Source: an uncultured Eubacteriales bacterium | GTDB lineage: Bacteria; Bacillota; Clostridia; Oscillospirales; Oscillospiraceae | Assembly: GCA_900316745.1 (NCBI GenBank) | Contig: ONEB01000004.1 | Span: 62,001 to 126,000, forward strand | Length of the DNA: 64,000 nucleotides | Direction of reading: 5' to 3' | In this document: in pieces, positions 41,966 to 50,067 of the stretch | Position numbering within the stretch: the first letter of the stretch is position 1 | Layout of the letters: each line of letters opens with the position of its first letter | Notes under the pieces: generated by a model | The model's input: the letters and a program-made list of their open reading frames with translations, nothing else | Database searches by the model: none | Told to the model about the DNA's origin: nothing | Translations under genes and position numbers: made by a program

Positions 41966-42921
41966 GCGCGCGCCTCCTTTCCGTTGCGTACCCAGAGCCC
42001 GGGCACGGCGGCAAGCAGGGCGCAGAGCATAAGCGCCGGGAGCCTGCCGGGCGAGAGCGTGAGCGCGTGTACGCTCCCGACGGCGACGCAGAGGATCGCG
42101 CCGCAGGCGATCACGCACGCCGCGAGCGACACGGCGCGCCGGGATCTCGGGCTGAGCTTCCACATTGCGAGGATCAACACCGCTGCCTCAGCCAGCAGCA
42201 CCGCCCCGCTCAGCGCATGCAGCAGCAGACCGCTGACCGCGGCGCCCAGAGCGAGCGCGGCAGAGAGGACCATGCGGCGCTCCCACGCACCCTCGCGCTC
42301 CAGGAGCGCCAGCCCGACGCCGCCCAGAAGCAGCGCCGCAACCGTCAGCCCCGCCATGCGCCAGAGCTCGGTGGAGATCACACGGCTGCGCAGCGACTCC
42401 GGATTGCCGCCGGAGACGGCATACTCCGTGCGCACAAAGGCGGTCGCGGCCTCGGTGCGGGCAGCTTGTGTCATCTCGCCCATCGCCTTCACGGCGGCCT
42501 CTGCCTGCTCGCGCACCTCCTCGGCGGAGGTGGAGCCGTTTTCAATCCCTGCGCGGATGGCGGCGAAGGTGTTCACGCCGCGCTGTGACACGCGCAGGTA
42601 TTCCAGCACCGGCTGCGTAAAGCGCGCGCTCAGCCGCCTTGCCTCGCCCGTGCCGTGCAGCACATAGACCCCGCCCACGAGATCGTATGCGCGCTTGGCC
42701 TCCGCGGCGGTGTCCTCAGGCAGGAACAGACGCAGGTCGTCCATCGTCGAGGCGCGGATGCGCAGGGGCGTGGCATACTCCACGCCGCCGCAGCGCACGC
42801 CGACGTCGATCAGCCGCGCCAGCCGCCACGGGATGCATGCCGCCGCAAGACCCGCGAGCACGAGCAGCAGCGACGCCAGCAGCGTCATCGGTGCGAATTT
42901 GTTTTCAGTCCAGTTCATCAT
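41962..42921 (-). CDS. Membrane protein resembling a clostridial ABC-exporter N-terminal domain (no ATPase), first of pair
   Basis: The 319-residue protein starts with TM1 (about 12-30). An extracytoplasmic region follows with the signature RLIDVGVRCGGVEYATPLRIRASTMDDLRLF, strikingly like the segment after TM1 in many clostridial heterodimeric ABC exporters (GGIExxVPxxxRxSTMDxLxLF). It then has a helical domain (about 105-195) and about six TM segments. Walker A, signature and Walker B are absent. It is probably a repurposed exporter domain acting with its neighbour; function is unknown. Confidence 0.65.
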   Translation of the reverse strand: MMNWTENKFAPMTLLASLLLVLAGLAAACIPWRLARLIDVGVRCGGVEYATPLRIRASTMDDLRLFLPEDTAAEAKRAYDLVGGVYVLHGTGEARRLSARFTQPVLEYLRVSQRGVNTFAAIRAGIENGSTSAEEVREQAEAAVKAMGEMTQAARTEAATAFVRTEYAVSGGNPESLRSRVISTELWRMAGLTVAALLLGGVGLALLEREGAWERRMVLSAALALGAAVSGLLLHALSGAVLLAEAAVLILAMWKLSPRSRRAVSLAACVIACGAILCVAVGSVHALTLSPGRLPALMLCALLAAVPGLWVRNGKEARA

Positions 42922-42942
42922 GTTCAGTCGTTTCCCATTCTT

Positions 42943-43458
42943 TCATTCCCGCAGTCCGAGGTTCTCGTGCAGGTCAAAGAGCAGATTTAAAAAGCTCTCC
43001 CAGTAGGGGGCGAAGGCGCCCTCACGCAGCAGCTGCAGCACCTCATTGCGCGTCGCCCAGCGCACGGCCTGCACCTCCTCGGTCTGGATCGTGAGGCCTT
43101 TGAGCGGCACATCGGCCTGCGTGATGTAAAAATCGTCAAACCCGCCCGGAAAGGCGAGCGTCACGGCGGCGCTGTCGCGGAGGGTAAGCGAGATGCCCAG
43201 CTCCTCGCGCGTCTCGCGCATGGCGGCCTCGCGCCCGGTCTCGCCGGCGCGCACACCGCCCGCCGCGGACACGTCCCAGTAGCCGGGATAGATCTTTTTG
43301 AGCGCGCTGCGCTGCTGCACAAGGAGCTCGCCCGCGCGGTTGAAGATGCAGACGTGAACCACGAGCAGATGCTCCCCGTCGAGAAGCTTGGTTCCCCGCG
43401 GCACGATCTTTCCGATCGGCGCGCGGTCGGCGTCCAGGAGGGCGATCTGTTCTGTCAT
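42943..43458 (-). CDS. Nudix hydrolase (IDI-like/YfcD-type)
   Basis: A 171-residue protein with GYWDVSAAGGVRAGETGREAAMRETREELGI, a Nudix box (about 62-87). The N-terminal part has HVCIFNRAGELLVQQRS, as in YfcD/isopentenyl-diphosphate-isomerase-like Nudix proteins. Substrate is uncertain. Its start overlaps the LspA-like stop (TGATG) and the membrane pair follows at 21 bp. Confidence 0.9.
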   Translation of the reverse strand: MTEQIALLDADRAPIGKIVPRGTKLLDGEHLLVVHVCIFNRAGELLVQQRSALKKIYPGYWDVSAAGGVRAGETGREAAMRETREELGISLTLRDSAAVTLAFPGGFDDFYITQADVPLKGLTIQTEEVQAVRWATRNEVLQLLREGAFAPYWESFLNLLFDLHENLGLRE

Positions 43459-43955
43459 CAGAGCCCGCCTCCGATCATGAGACCCGCCGCTGCGAGCACC
43501 GCGCCGTTTGCAATCGCGGCGTCGGCGATGTTCCAGATCCGCCTGCGCAGCAGGGGAATGCGGCTGTCCTTCAGATAGAGATAGTCCGTGACCATCCCGT
43601 GCGCCCAGCGCTCGGCGGTGTTGGCGATCGCGCCGCCTGAGAGCAGTCCTGCGCCGATGCGCCCGAAAAGCGGCGTGTGCGCCTCCGGCAGATGGATGAG
43701 CACCGCCGCGCCGAGCGCGACGAGGGCGGACGCCGTCTGCACCGCCGTTGCCAGCGCGGGTCTGCTCTCCAGACGGCTGCCGACGAGCCCGGTGTTGTGG
43801 GCACGGCGAAGCTGGACGCGGCGCGTGAGCATACGCGGATAAGTGCCGTCCGGCGCGCGGTTTACGCGGGTGCGCACGACGGTCTCCGCCGCGAGCACCG
43901 CCCCGGCGGATAAAACGGCTGCGAGCATGTAAGCCCCTCCTGTCAATCGTTTCAT
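43458..43955 (-). CDS. LspA (signal peptidase II)-like protein with substituted catalytic Asp
   Basis: A 165-residue four-helix membrane protein with LspA landmarks in order: HNTGLVGSRL (HNxGxAF region), GGAIANTAER (GNxxDR region), VTDYLYL (VVDF region) and WNIADAAI (FNxAD with Asp145). The first catalytic Asp of NxxDR is Glu115, so classical aspartic protease activity is doubtful. A second, canonical LspA presumably exists elsewhere. First gene of the four-gene operon, with SD AGGAGGGG before its ATG. Confidence 0.8.
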   Translation of the reverse strand: MKRLTGGAYMLAAVLSAGAVLAAETVVRTRVNRAPDGTYPRMLTRRVQLRRAHNTGLVGSRLESRPALATAVQTASALVALGAAVLIHLPEAHTPLFGRIGAGLLSGGAIANTAERWAHGMVTDYLYLKDSRIPLLRRRIWNIADAAIANGAVLAAAGLMIGGGL

Positions 43956-44063
43956 TTTATCAGTATAACACAGATTCCCGCAGGAAAAAAGCGCCTATTA
44001 CTATTTTCACAGTTTGCGTCATGACCAAAACGTAAACTTTAGGAAAAATCCCGAAGATTCGTC

Positions 44064-44092
44064 TTGCGTTTCATATTGTTTTGGTGTAAATT
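44064..44092 (+). promoter_or_regulatory. Promoter of pckA
   Basis: TTGCGT, a 17-bp spacer and TAAATT lie about 60 bp before the ATG. An AT-rich stretch lies upstream. Confidence 0.65.
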
Positions 44093-44151
44093 AGGTAAGA
44101 AGCGGCATCTTTACCGCGCGGCTTCCAGTAATTCAAAGGAGGAATCCCAAC

Positions 44152-45765
44152 ATGGCAGAACTTGATCTGCGCAAGTATGGCATCACCGGTACGACAGAGA
44201 TCGTATACAATCCGTCCTATGAGACGCTTTTTGAAGAGGAAATGAAGCCCGAGCTCACGGGCTTTGACAAGGGTCAGGTCAGCGAGCTTGGCGCCGTGAA
44301 CGTCATGACCGGCATCTACACCGGCCGCTCGCCCAAGGACAAGTTCATCGTCATGGACGAAAACTCCAGGGACACCGTCTGGTGGACGACCGACGCCTAT
44401 AAAAACGACAACCACCCCGCCTCTGAGGAGACCTGGGCGGCGGTAAAGAAGATCGCGCAGGACGCGCTCTCGAACAAGCGCCTCTACGTCGTCGACGCCT
44501 TCTGCGGCGCGAACAAGGACACCCGCATGGCCGTCCGCTTCATCATGGAGGTCGCCTGGCAGGCGCACTTCGTGCGCAACATGTTCATCAAGCCCACCCC
44601 CGAGGAGGAGGCGAACTTCGAGCCGAACTTCGTGGTCTACACCGCGTCCAAGGCCAAGGTCGAAAACTACAAGGAGCTGGGTCTCAACTCCGAGACCGCC
44701 GTCGTCTTCAACATCACGAGCCGTGAGCAGGTCATCCTGAACACCTGGTACGGCGGCGAGATGAAAAAGGGCATGTTCTCCATGATGAACTACTACCTGC
44801 CTCTGCAGGGCATCGCCTCGATGCACTGCTCGGCCAACACCGACATGGAGGGCAAGAACACCGCTATCTTCTTCGGCCTGTCCGGCACGGGCAAGACCAC
44901 CCTTTCCACCGACCCGAAGCGCCTGCTGATCGGCGACGACGAGCACGGCTGGGACGACGAGGGCGTCTTCAACTTCGAGGGCGGCTGCTATGCCAAGGTC
45001 ATCAACCTCGACAAGGACTCCGAGCCCGACATCTACAACGCCATCCGCCGCAACGCCCTGCTGGAGAACGTCACGCTCGACGAAAACGGCAAGATCGACT
45101 TTGCCGACAAGTCCGTCACCGAGAACACCCGCGTGAGCTACCCGATCGACCACATCGAAAACATCGCCCAGAAGGTCAACGGCATCTCCTCCGGCCCCGC
45201 CGCCGAGAACGTCATCTTCCTCTCGGCCGACGCGTTCGGCGTCCTGCCGCCCGTGAGCATCCTCACGCCCGAGCAGACGCAGTATTATTTCCTCTCCGGC
45301 TTTACCGCGAAGCTCGCCGGCACGGAGCGCGGCATCACGGAGCCCACCCCGACGTTCTCCGCCTGCTTCGGTCAGGCCTTCCTCGAGCTGCACCCGACGA
45401 AGTATGCCGAGGAGCTCGTCAAGCGCATGCAGCGCTCCGGCGCGAAGGCATATCTCGTCAACACCGGCTGGAACGGCACCGGCAAGCGCATCTCCATCAA
45501 GGACACCCGCGGCATCATCGACGCGATCCTGAACGGCGACGTGCTCAAAGCCCCCACGAAGAAGATCCCCGTGTTCGACTTCGAGGTCCCGACGGAGCTG
45601 CCCGGCGTCGATCCCGCCATCCTCGATCCGCGCGACACCTACGCCGACCCCGCCGAGTGGGACGCCAAGGCGCAGGATCTGGCGCAGCGGTTCGTCAAGA
45701 ACTTCGTCAAGTACGAAGGCAACGCCGCCGGCAAGGCCCTCGTCAAGGCAGGTCCGAAAGTGTAA
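44152..45765 (+). CDS. pckA: Phosphoenolpyruvate carboxykinase (ATP)
   Basis: Interconverts oxaloacetate and PEP with ATP/ADP; in anaerobes it often runs toward oxaloacetate to fix CO2. The 537-residue protein has [10 protein letters not shown], the kinase-1 P-loop [13 protein letters not shown], the kinase-2/metal motif [32 protein letters not shown] and [15 protein letters not shown]. All PckA features are present and the length is typical. SD AAAGGAGG is present. It is monocistronic. Confidence 0.98.
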   Translation: MAELDLRKYGITGTTEIVYNPSYETLFEEEMKPELTGFDKGQVSELGAVNVMTGIYTGRSPKDKFIVMDENSRDTVWWTTDAYKNDNHPASEETWAAVKKIAQDALSNKRLYVVDAFCGANKDTRMAVRFIMEVAWQAHFVRNMFIKPTPEEEANFEPNFVVYTASKAKVENYKELGLNSETAVVFNITSREQVILNTWYGGEMKKGMFSMMNYYLPLQGIASMHCSANTDMEGKNTAIFFGLSGTGKTTLSTDPKRLLIGDDEHGWDDEGVFNFEGGCYAKVINLDKDSEPDIYNAIRRNALLENVTLDENGKIDFADKSVTENTRVSYPIDHIENIAQKVNGISSGPAAENVIFLSADAFGVLPPVSILTPEQTQYYFLSGFTAKLAGTERGITEPTPTFSACFGQAFLELHPTKYAEELVKRMQRSGAKAYLVNTGWNGTGKRISIKDTRGIIDAILNGDVLKAPTKKIPVFDFEVPTELPGVDPAILDPRDTYADPAEWDAKAQDLAQRFVKNFVKYEGNAAGKALVKAGPKV

Positions 45766-45782
45766 AAGCAAACGGATATACG

Positions 45783-45815
45783 AAACCCTCCCGCTTTCAA
45801 AGCGGGAGGGTTTTT
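45783..45815 (+). terminator. Terminator of pckA
   Basis: A 14-bp stem (AAACCCTCCCGCTT with complement) with a short loop is followed by five T. Confidence 0.92.
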
Positions 45816-45821
45816 GCGATC

Positions 45822-46020
45822 CTGTCATTGCGAACCAGTCTGTTTTGGTGCGCCCCTACGGGCAAATACCAAATCGAATGGTCAGATTTGATTTGGAGAG
45901 GAAGAAGGCGGAAGCGGATATGGAGCCGGTCGGCGGAGGCAAAGCCTTTGCCGAGCTGCGAGATGGAGCGCGCGTCTTCTGACGAGATTGCCGCGTCGCT
46001 AGCGCTCCTCGCAATGACAG
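45822..46020. repeat. 199-bp element with 12-bp perfect terminal inverted repeats
   Basis: CTGTCATTGCGA at 45822-45833 is the exact inverse of TCGCAATGACAG at 46009-46020. The interior has further dyads (CCAAATC/GATTTGG around 45870-45898; GGCAAAG/CTTTGCC around 45938-45952) and no ORF. It resembles the dispersed TGTCATTGCGA-type palindromic repeats seen in clostridial genomes, possibly a MITE. No target duplication was evident. Confidence 0.75.
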
Positions 46021-46031
46021 CCTGCGCAGCC

Positions 46032-46481
46032 CTATGCCGCGAGCGCGTTGATTCCATCGATCACGCTCTTTAGGCTGTCGAGGTCACCGATACTGAGATA
46101 ATGCGCAGTCTGCGCGAACCATTCTTGATAACGTTGTGAGTCCGCCTTTAAAATGATGGGCGCACGCGACCGAATGACGTCGAAGTATTCCTGCAGGAGC
46201 GCTTCCTCCGCTGTGGGGCTTGCGATCCCGTTCAGCAGACGAGCGGCAGCTTCCGCGCTGCCCTGCGCACGCGTGATGAGCTGCGCCTGTGCGTCGGGGT
46301 CGGCTGCCTGCATTCCGAAGAGCATGTCATTGATCGTTTCAATTGTCGCCCGGCAGGCCTGCAGCCGGTTTTCCCGCTCGCTGCGGGCATGTGCCGCGGT
46401 ACGGGCAAGCATCACACCGAGCACGATGACTGCCGCAGTGAGCACAAGGATGCAGATCGTTTTCCATTTCTCTCGTTTCAT
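46032..46481 (-). CDS. Small membrane-anchored helical protein of unknown function
   Basis: A 149-residue protein with a positively charged start, one TM (about 8-24) and an extracytoplasmic all-helical region (about 28-149) rich in Ala, Gln and Glu. No family is recognised. The ATG at 46481 has a CGGAGG SD; an upstream frame runs into the terminator hairpin. The preceding gene's terminator ends directly against this SD. Its 3' end lies 12 bp from the 199-bp inverted-repeat element. Confidence 0.75.
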   Translation of the reverse strand: MKREKWKTICILVLTAAVIVLGVMLARTAAHARSERENRLQACRATIETINDMLFGMQAADPDAQAQLITRAQGSAEAAARLLNGIASPTAEEALLQEYFDVIRSRAPIILKADSQRYQEWFAQTAHYLSIGDLDSLKSVIDGINALAA

Positions 46482-46493
46482 AAAAAACCTCCG

Positions 46494-46539
46494 AAAAAAA
46501 ACACCCTGTCCATGCTGACAGTATAGCATGGACAGGGTG
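46494..46539 (-). terminator. Terminator of clpC-thioesterase, overlapping a possible promoter
   Basis: A 15-bp stem (46502-46516 with 46525-46539) and 8-nt loop leads, on the minus strand, into eight T. The loop and adjacent base carry a minus-strand TATACT (46520-46525) with TAGAGA 17 bp upstream, possibly the promoter of the next gene. Confidence 0.85.
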
Positions 46540-46587
46540 GATTCTCTATGAGGCTGCAGGAAGTTTAAGACATTTTAATAACCGCGG

Positions 46588-47004
46588 TCAGATGATCGGT
46601 CCCTCGATATAGTGCACGGTCACGCCGGCCTTGGCGATAAGCGTGCCGTCGTCGGTGTAGACCTCGGCCTCGGTGTAGCCGGTCGTGCGGCCCTCTTTGA
46701 TGACGCGGCCCTTTGCGGTGAGCTTTTCGGTGCGCGTGCCGGGGCGGAGAAAATAGATCGAGGCGTCCTGCGACACGGTGTTGCGCCCGCCGGAGCGCGC
46801 GGCGACGCCGGTTGCGACGTCACAGAGCGTAAAGATGAGCCCGCCGTGGGCAATGCCGTGCGGGTTTAAGCCCTCCTTGCGCAGCGTGACCTCGACGGTG
46901 CTCACGCCGTCGTCCACGTCCACGAGCCGCAGACCGTTGTGGCGGTTGAAGTCGTCATAGCTGTGAAACAGGTCAAAGCGTCTCTGTTTTTCCTCCGGTG
47001 TCAT
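46588..47004 (-). CDS. PaaI-type hotdog thioesterase
   Basis: The 138-residue single hotdog-fold protein has NPHGIAHGGLIFTLCDVATGVAA (about 47-69), the PaaI/YigI HGGxxxTLxD motif containing the catalytic Asp. Probably hydrolyses acyl- or aryl-CoA thioesters. SD GGAGG lies before the ATG, 19 bp after the clpC stop, so it is cotranscribed with clpC, a partnership with no obvious functional link. Confidence 0.9.
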   Translation of the reverse strand: MTPEEKQRRFDLFHSYDDFNRHNGLRLVDVDDGVSTVEVTLRKEGLNPHGIAHGGLIFTLCDVATGVAARSGGRNTVSQDASIYFLRPGTRTEKLTAKGRVIKEGRTTGYTEAEVYTDDGTLIAKAGVTVHYIEGPII

Positions 47005-47023
47005 GGGATACGCCTCCGATTCG

Positions 47024-49501
47024 TTATGGTTCGGAGGCTATCTTATCATGTTCGGCGCCGTTCGTCAAAATGATTTTATCGCCCTCGACGCGCGCGGTCA
47101 GGCAGTCGCCCTTTTCCGCCTCGCCGGAGAGCAGAAGCTTTGCCGCCGGGTCCTCCAGCTCCGTGCGGATCACGCGCCGCAGGGGCCTTGCCCCGTAGCG
47201 GGGATCATATCCGCGCTTTGCCACAAGCTCCAGCGCCGCCTCCGGCACCGTGAGATGCACGCCCGCGCGCTCCATGCGCTCTGAGAGCGTGCACAGAAGC
47301 TTCTGCGCGATCGTGCGCAGGTGCCGGGGCGTGAGCCGGTGGAAGACAATGATCTCGTCCACGCGGTTTAAAAACTCCGGGCGGAACGTGCGCTTTAAGT
47401 CCTCCATGACCATGCTGCGGATCTCCGCGTCCGTGCGCCCGGGCTCCGTGCGCTGCTCGCCGGAGAAGCCCAGCTTCCCGCGCCCGTCCGTGATGGCGCG
47501 CGCTCCGGTGTTCGAGGTCATGACGATGACCGTGTTTCGAAAATCCGCCTCGCGCCCGAGAGAATCCGTCAGCCGCCCGTCCTCCATCACCTGCAGCAGG
47601 AGGTTGAACACGTCCTCGTGCGCCTTTTCGATCTCGTCAAAGAGGACGACGGAGTAGGGGCGGCGCCGGACCTTTTCCGTGAGCTGCCCGCCCTCCTCGT
47701 GGCCGACGTAGCCCGGCGGAGAGCCGATGAGCCGCGCGGTCGCGTGCTTTTCCATATACTCCGACATGTCGATGCGGATGATGGCGCGCTCGTCGCCGAA
47801 GAGCGCCTCGGCAAGCGCCCGGCAGAGCTCCGTTTTCCCCACGCCCGTCGGGCCGAGAAAGAGGAAGCTGCCGATGGGGCGGTTCGGATCGCCGAGTCCC
47901 ACGCGGCTGCGGCGGATGGCGGAGGCGACGGCGGACACCGCCTCGTCCTGCCCCACAACGCGGCGGCGCAGCACGTCCTCCAGATGCAGCAGACGCTCGC
48001 TTTCGTCGGACGTGATCGCCGTCACGGGGATCCCCGTCCAGAGCGCCACGATCTGCGCCACGTCCTCGCCGGTCACGGCGCGGACGTGTCCCCGCGCCGT
48101 CTGCTCCCAGCCCGCGCGGGCGAGGTTGGAGCGCTCGCGCAGCGCTTCGGCGCGCGCCTTGAGCCTCGCGGCAGTCTCAAAGTCCCGCCGCTTCGCCGCC
48201 TGCTCCAGCTCGTTTAAGCAGACGGTCAGCCGCTGGTCGAGCGTGTGCAGCGTCTCGGGAAGCCGGAGCGCCTGCATTCGCACGCGCGAAGCCGCCTCGT
48301 CCACCAGGTCGATCGCCTTGTCGGGCAGAAACCGGTCGCCGATATACCGCACCGAAAGCCGCACCGCGGCGTCGAGCGCCTCGTCCGAGATCGTCAGCCC
48401 GTGGTGCTGCTGCAGCTTCGGGCGCAGGGCGGAGAGAATGCGGCGGCTCTCGTCCGCGTCGGGCTCGGAAATGCGCACGGGCTGGAACCTTCTTTCAAGC
48501 GCAGCGTCTTTCTCAATGTGGAGACGATATTCCTCCAGCGTCGTCGCGCCGATGACCTGCACCGCGCCGCGCCCCAGAGCGGGCTTGAGGATGTTTGCCG
48601 CGTCGATCGCGCCCTCGGCGGAGCCCGCGCCGACGATCGTGTGCAGCTCGTCGATGAAGAGAATGACGTTTCCCACGCGCTGCACCTCGCGCAGGACGTT
48701 TTTCACGCGGTCCTCAAAGTCGCCGCGGTACTTCGTCCCCGCGAGCATCGCCGTGAGATCGAGCGCCACGACGCGCTTTTGCCGCAGATCGTCCGGCACC
48801 GCGCCCTCTGCAATGCGCACGGCGACGGCCTCCGCCACCGCCGTCTTGCCGACGCCCGGCTCGCCGATGAGGACGGGATTGTTCTTGCTGCGCCGCGAGA
48901 GGATCTGCAGGGCGCGCTCAATCTCGCGCGTCCGGCCGACGACGGGGTCGAGCTGCCCCGACACGGCGAGCGCGGTGAGGTCGCGCCCGTACTGGTCGAG
49001 CGTCTTGGTCTCGCCGCGCCGCACGGCGGGGGCATGGGCGACGCTGCGTGTCCGGTCCGGCTGGGGACGCCCGAAGACGTCCAGAATGTTCGTGTAAAGC
49101 TCATCCAGGTCGCTGCCCAGCGCGACCAGCACGCGCGCCGCCGCGCAGTCTGATTCGCGCAGAATGCCCATCAGCAGATGCTCTGTTCCGACGTAGCAGT
49201 GGCCGAGCCCCGCGGCGTCCTCCGCCGCGCGCTCGATGACGCGCTTGGCTCTGGGCGTGAGCCCCTGCTCCGGCGCGCCGGGCACGCCTCGCCCCATCGT
49301 ATCCGTCACCATGCGCGTGAGCGCCGCCTCGGTGATGCCGTCCGACATGAGAATGCGGGCCCCGAGCCCGTCACCCTCGCGCATGATGCCAAGGAGCAGA
49401 TGCTCCGTCCCTACATAGCTGTGTCCCATGCGCATGGCGGCGTCGTGCGCCTTGTTGATGGCGGTCGACGCGCGCTGGGTAAACCGATCACTGCCGCGCA
49501 T
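47024..49501 (-). CDS. clpC: ClpC-type ATP-dependent protease ATPase subunit
   Basis: An 825-residue HSP100 unfoldase with two Clp N repeats (about 4-60 and 80-140). AAA+ 1 has GEPGVGKTA; a short middle domain has a UVR-like QAAKRRDFETAARLK; AAA+ 2 has GPTGVGKTE, VVLFDEIEKAH and a D2 C-terminal domain. It feeds substrates to ClpP. The usual mcsA-mcsB-ctsR neighbours are absent and no CtsR heptad repeat is recognised upstream, so regulation may differ from Bacillus. SD AAAGGAG is present. Confidence 0.94.
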   Translation of the reverse strand: MRGSDRFTQRASTAINKAHDAAMRMGHSYVGTEHLLLGIMREGDGLGARILMSDGITEAALTRMVTDTMGRGVPGAPEQGLTPRAKRVIERAAEDAAGLGHCYVGTEHLLMGILRESDCAAARVLVALGSDLDELYTNILDVFGRPQPDRTRSVAHAPAVRRGETKTLDQYGRDLTALAVSGQLDPVVGRTREIERALQILSRRSKNNPVLIGEPGVGKTAVAEAVAVRIAEGAVPDDLRQKRVVALDLTAMLAGTKYRGDFEDRVKNVLREVQRVGNVILFIDELHTIVGAGSAEGAIDAANILKPALGRGAVQVIGATTLEEYRLHIEKDAALERRFQPVRISEPDADESRRILSALRPKLQQHHGLTISDEALDAAVRLSVRYIGDRFLPDKAIDLVDEAASRVRMQALRLPETLHTLDQRLTVCLNELEQAAKRRDFETAARLKARAEALRERSNLARAGWEQTARGHVRAVTGEDVAQIVALWTGIPVTAITSDESERLLHLEDVLRRRVVGQDEAVSAVASAIRRSRVGLGDPNRPIGSFLFLGPTGVGKTELCRALAEALFGDERAIIRIDMSEYMEKHATARLIGSPPGYVGHEEGGQLTEKVRRRPYSVVLFDEIEKAHEDVFNLLLQVMEDGRLTDSLGREADFRNTVIVMTSNTGARAITDGRGKLGFSGEQRTEPGRTDAEIRSMVMEDLKRTFRPEFLNRVDEIIVFHRLTPRHLRTIAQKLLCTLSERMERAGVHLTVPEAALELVAKRGYDPRYGARPLRRVIRTELEDPAAKLLLSGEAEKGDCLTARVEGDKIILTNGAEHDKIASEP

Positions 49502-49652
49502 ATCCGTGTCTCCTTTTTTGGAATCTCATACAGTGTGCATTGTATGCCAAATCGCCGTTCGGAACGTGCCGAAATGCGGCAATCTGTCAGTAATGTTTCC
49601 ACAAAGGGTAAATTTTTAGTCAGTTGGCATAGGCTAATTGTCCGAATGGGCG

Positions 49653-49680
49653 TTGCTTTTTTCAAAACTTATGTTAAAAT
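49653..49680 (+). promoter_or_regulatory. Promoter of the ferredoxin gene
   Basis: TTGCTT, a 16-bp spacer and TAAAAT lie about 52 bp before the ATG. Confidence 0.65.
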
Positions 49681-49732
49681 GCACTTGAAAGCAAACCAAT
49701 GCTGAACTCATGTACAGGAGGTGTAACAAGCT

Positions 49733-49900
49733 ATGGCATATGTTATCGGTGATGATTGCGTGAAGTGCGGTTCCTGCGCTGCTCAGTGCCCCGTGGAGGC
49801 GATCTCCGAGGGTCCCGACAAGTATGTGATCAACCCTGACCTTTGCGTGGAGTGCGGCGCTTGCGCTGCTCAGTGCCCCGCTGAAGCGATTGACCTCTAA
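49733..49900 (+). CDS. Clostridial 2[4Fe-4S] ferredoxin
   Basis: A 55-residue electron carrier. Translation shows two CxxCxxCxxxCP clusters: CVKCGSCAAQCP (starting at Cys9) and CVECGACAAQCP, with the pseudo-symmetric PVEAI/PAEAI following each. This is the classic small clostridial ferredoxin that serves low-potential reactions such as pyruvate:ferredoxin oxidoreductase and hydrogenase. SD AGGAGGT is strong. It is monocistronic with its own promoter and terminator, consistent with high expression. Confidence 0.97.
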   Translation: MAYVIGDDCVKCGSCAAQCPVEAISEGPDKYVINPDLCVECGACAAQCPAEAIDL

Positions 49901-49914
49901 GTCAGAACAAAATG

Positions 49915-49945
49915 ACCGGCGTACTTCGGTACGCCGGTTTTTTGT
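49915..49945 (+). terminator. Terminator of the ferredoxin gene
   Basis: A 10-bp stem with a stable TTCG tetraloop (49925-49928) is followed by a T run. Confidence 0.93.
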
Positions 49946-49997
49946 TTTGGAACCTTTTCGGACACGGTGCCGTCTATTGTGCCGTAAGGGAAACGGT

Positions 49998-50026
49998 TTG
50001 ACAAGCCGGGGTCCTTGCGTTATAAT
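49998..50026 (+). promoter_or_regulatory. Consensus promoter of the glycosyltransferase gene
   Basis: Perfect TTGACA, a 17-bp spacer and perfect TATAAT lie about 42 bp before the ATG. Confidence 0.9.
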
Positions 50027-50067
50027 AAATCGCTTTTTCGACTTTTTCCGAAGGGAGGTACCGGCCT

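Noticed and set aside
44071-45828. 585-codon minus-strand frame opposite pckA
   Set aside because: Composition typical of antisense to a highly expressed GC-rich gene; pckA on the plus strand is unambiguous.
49502-49560. CtsR operator before clpC
   Set aside because: No tandem heptad matching the CtsR consensus (A/GGTCAAA repeats) was found in the upstream region.
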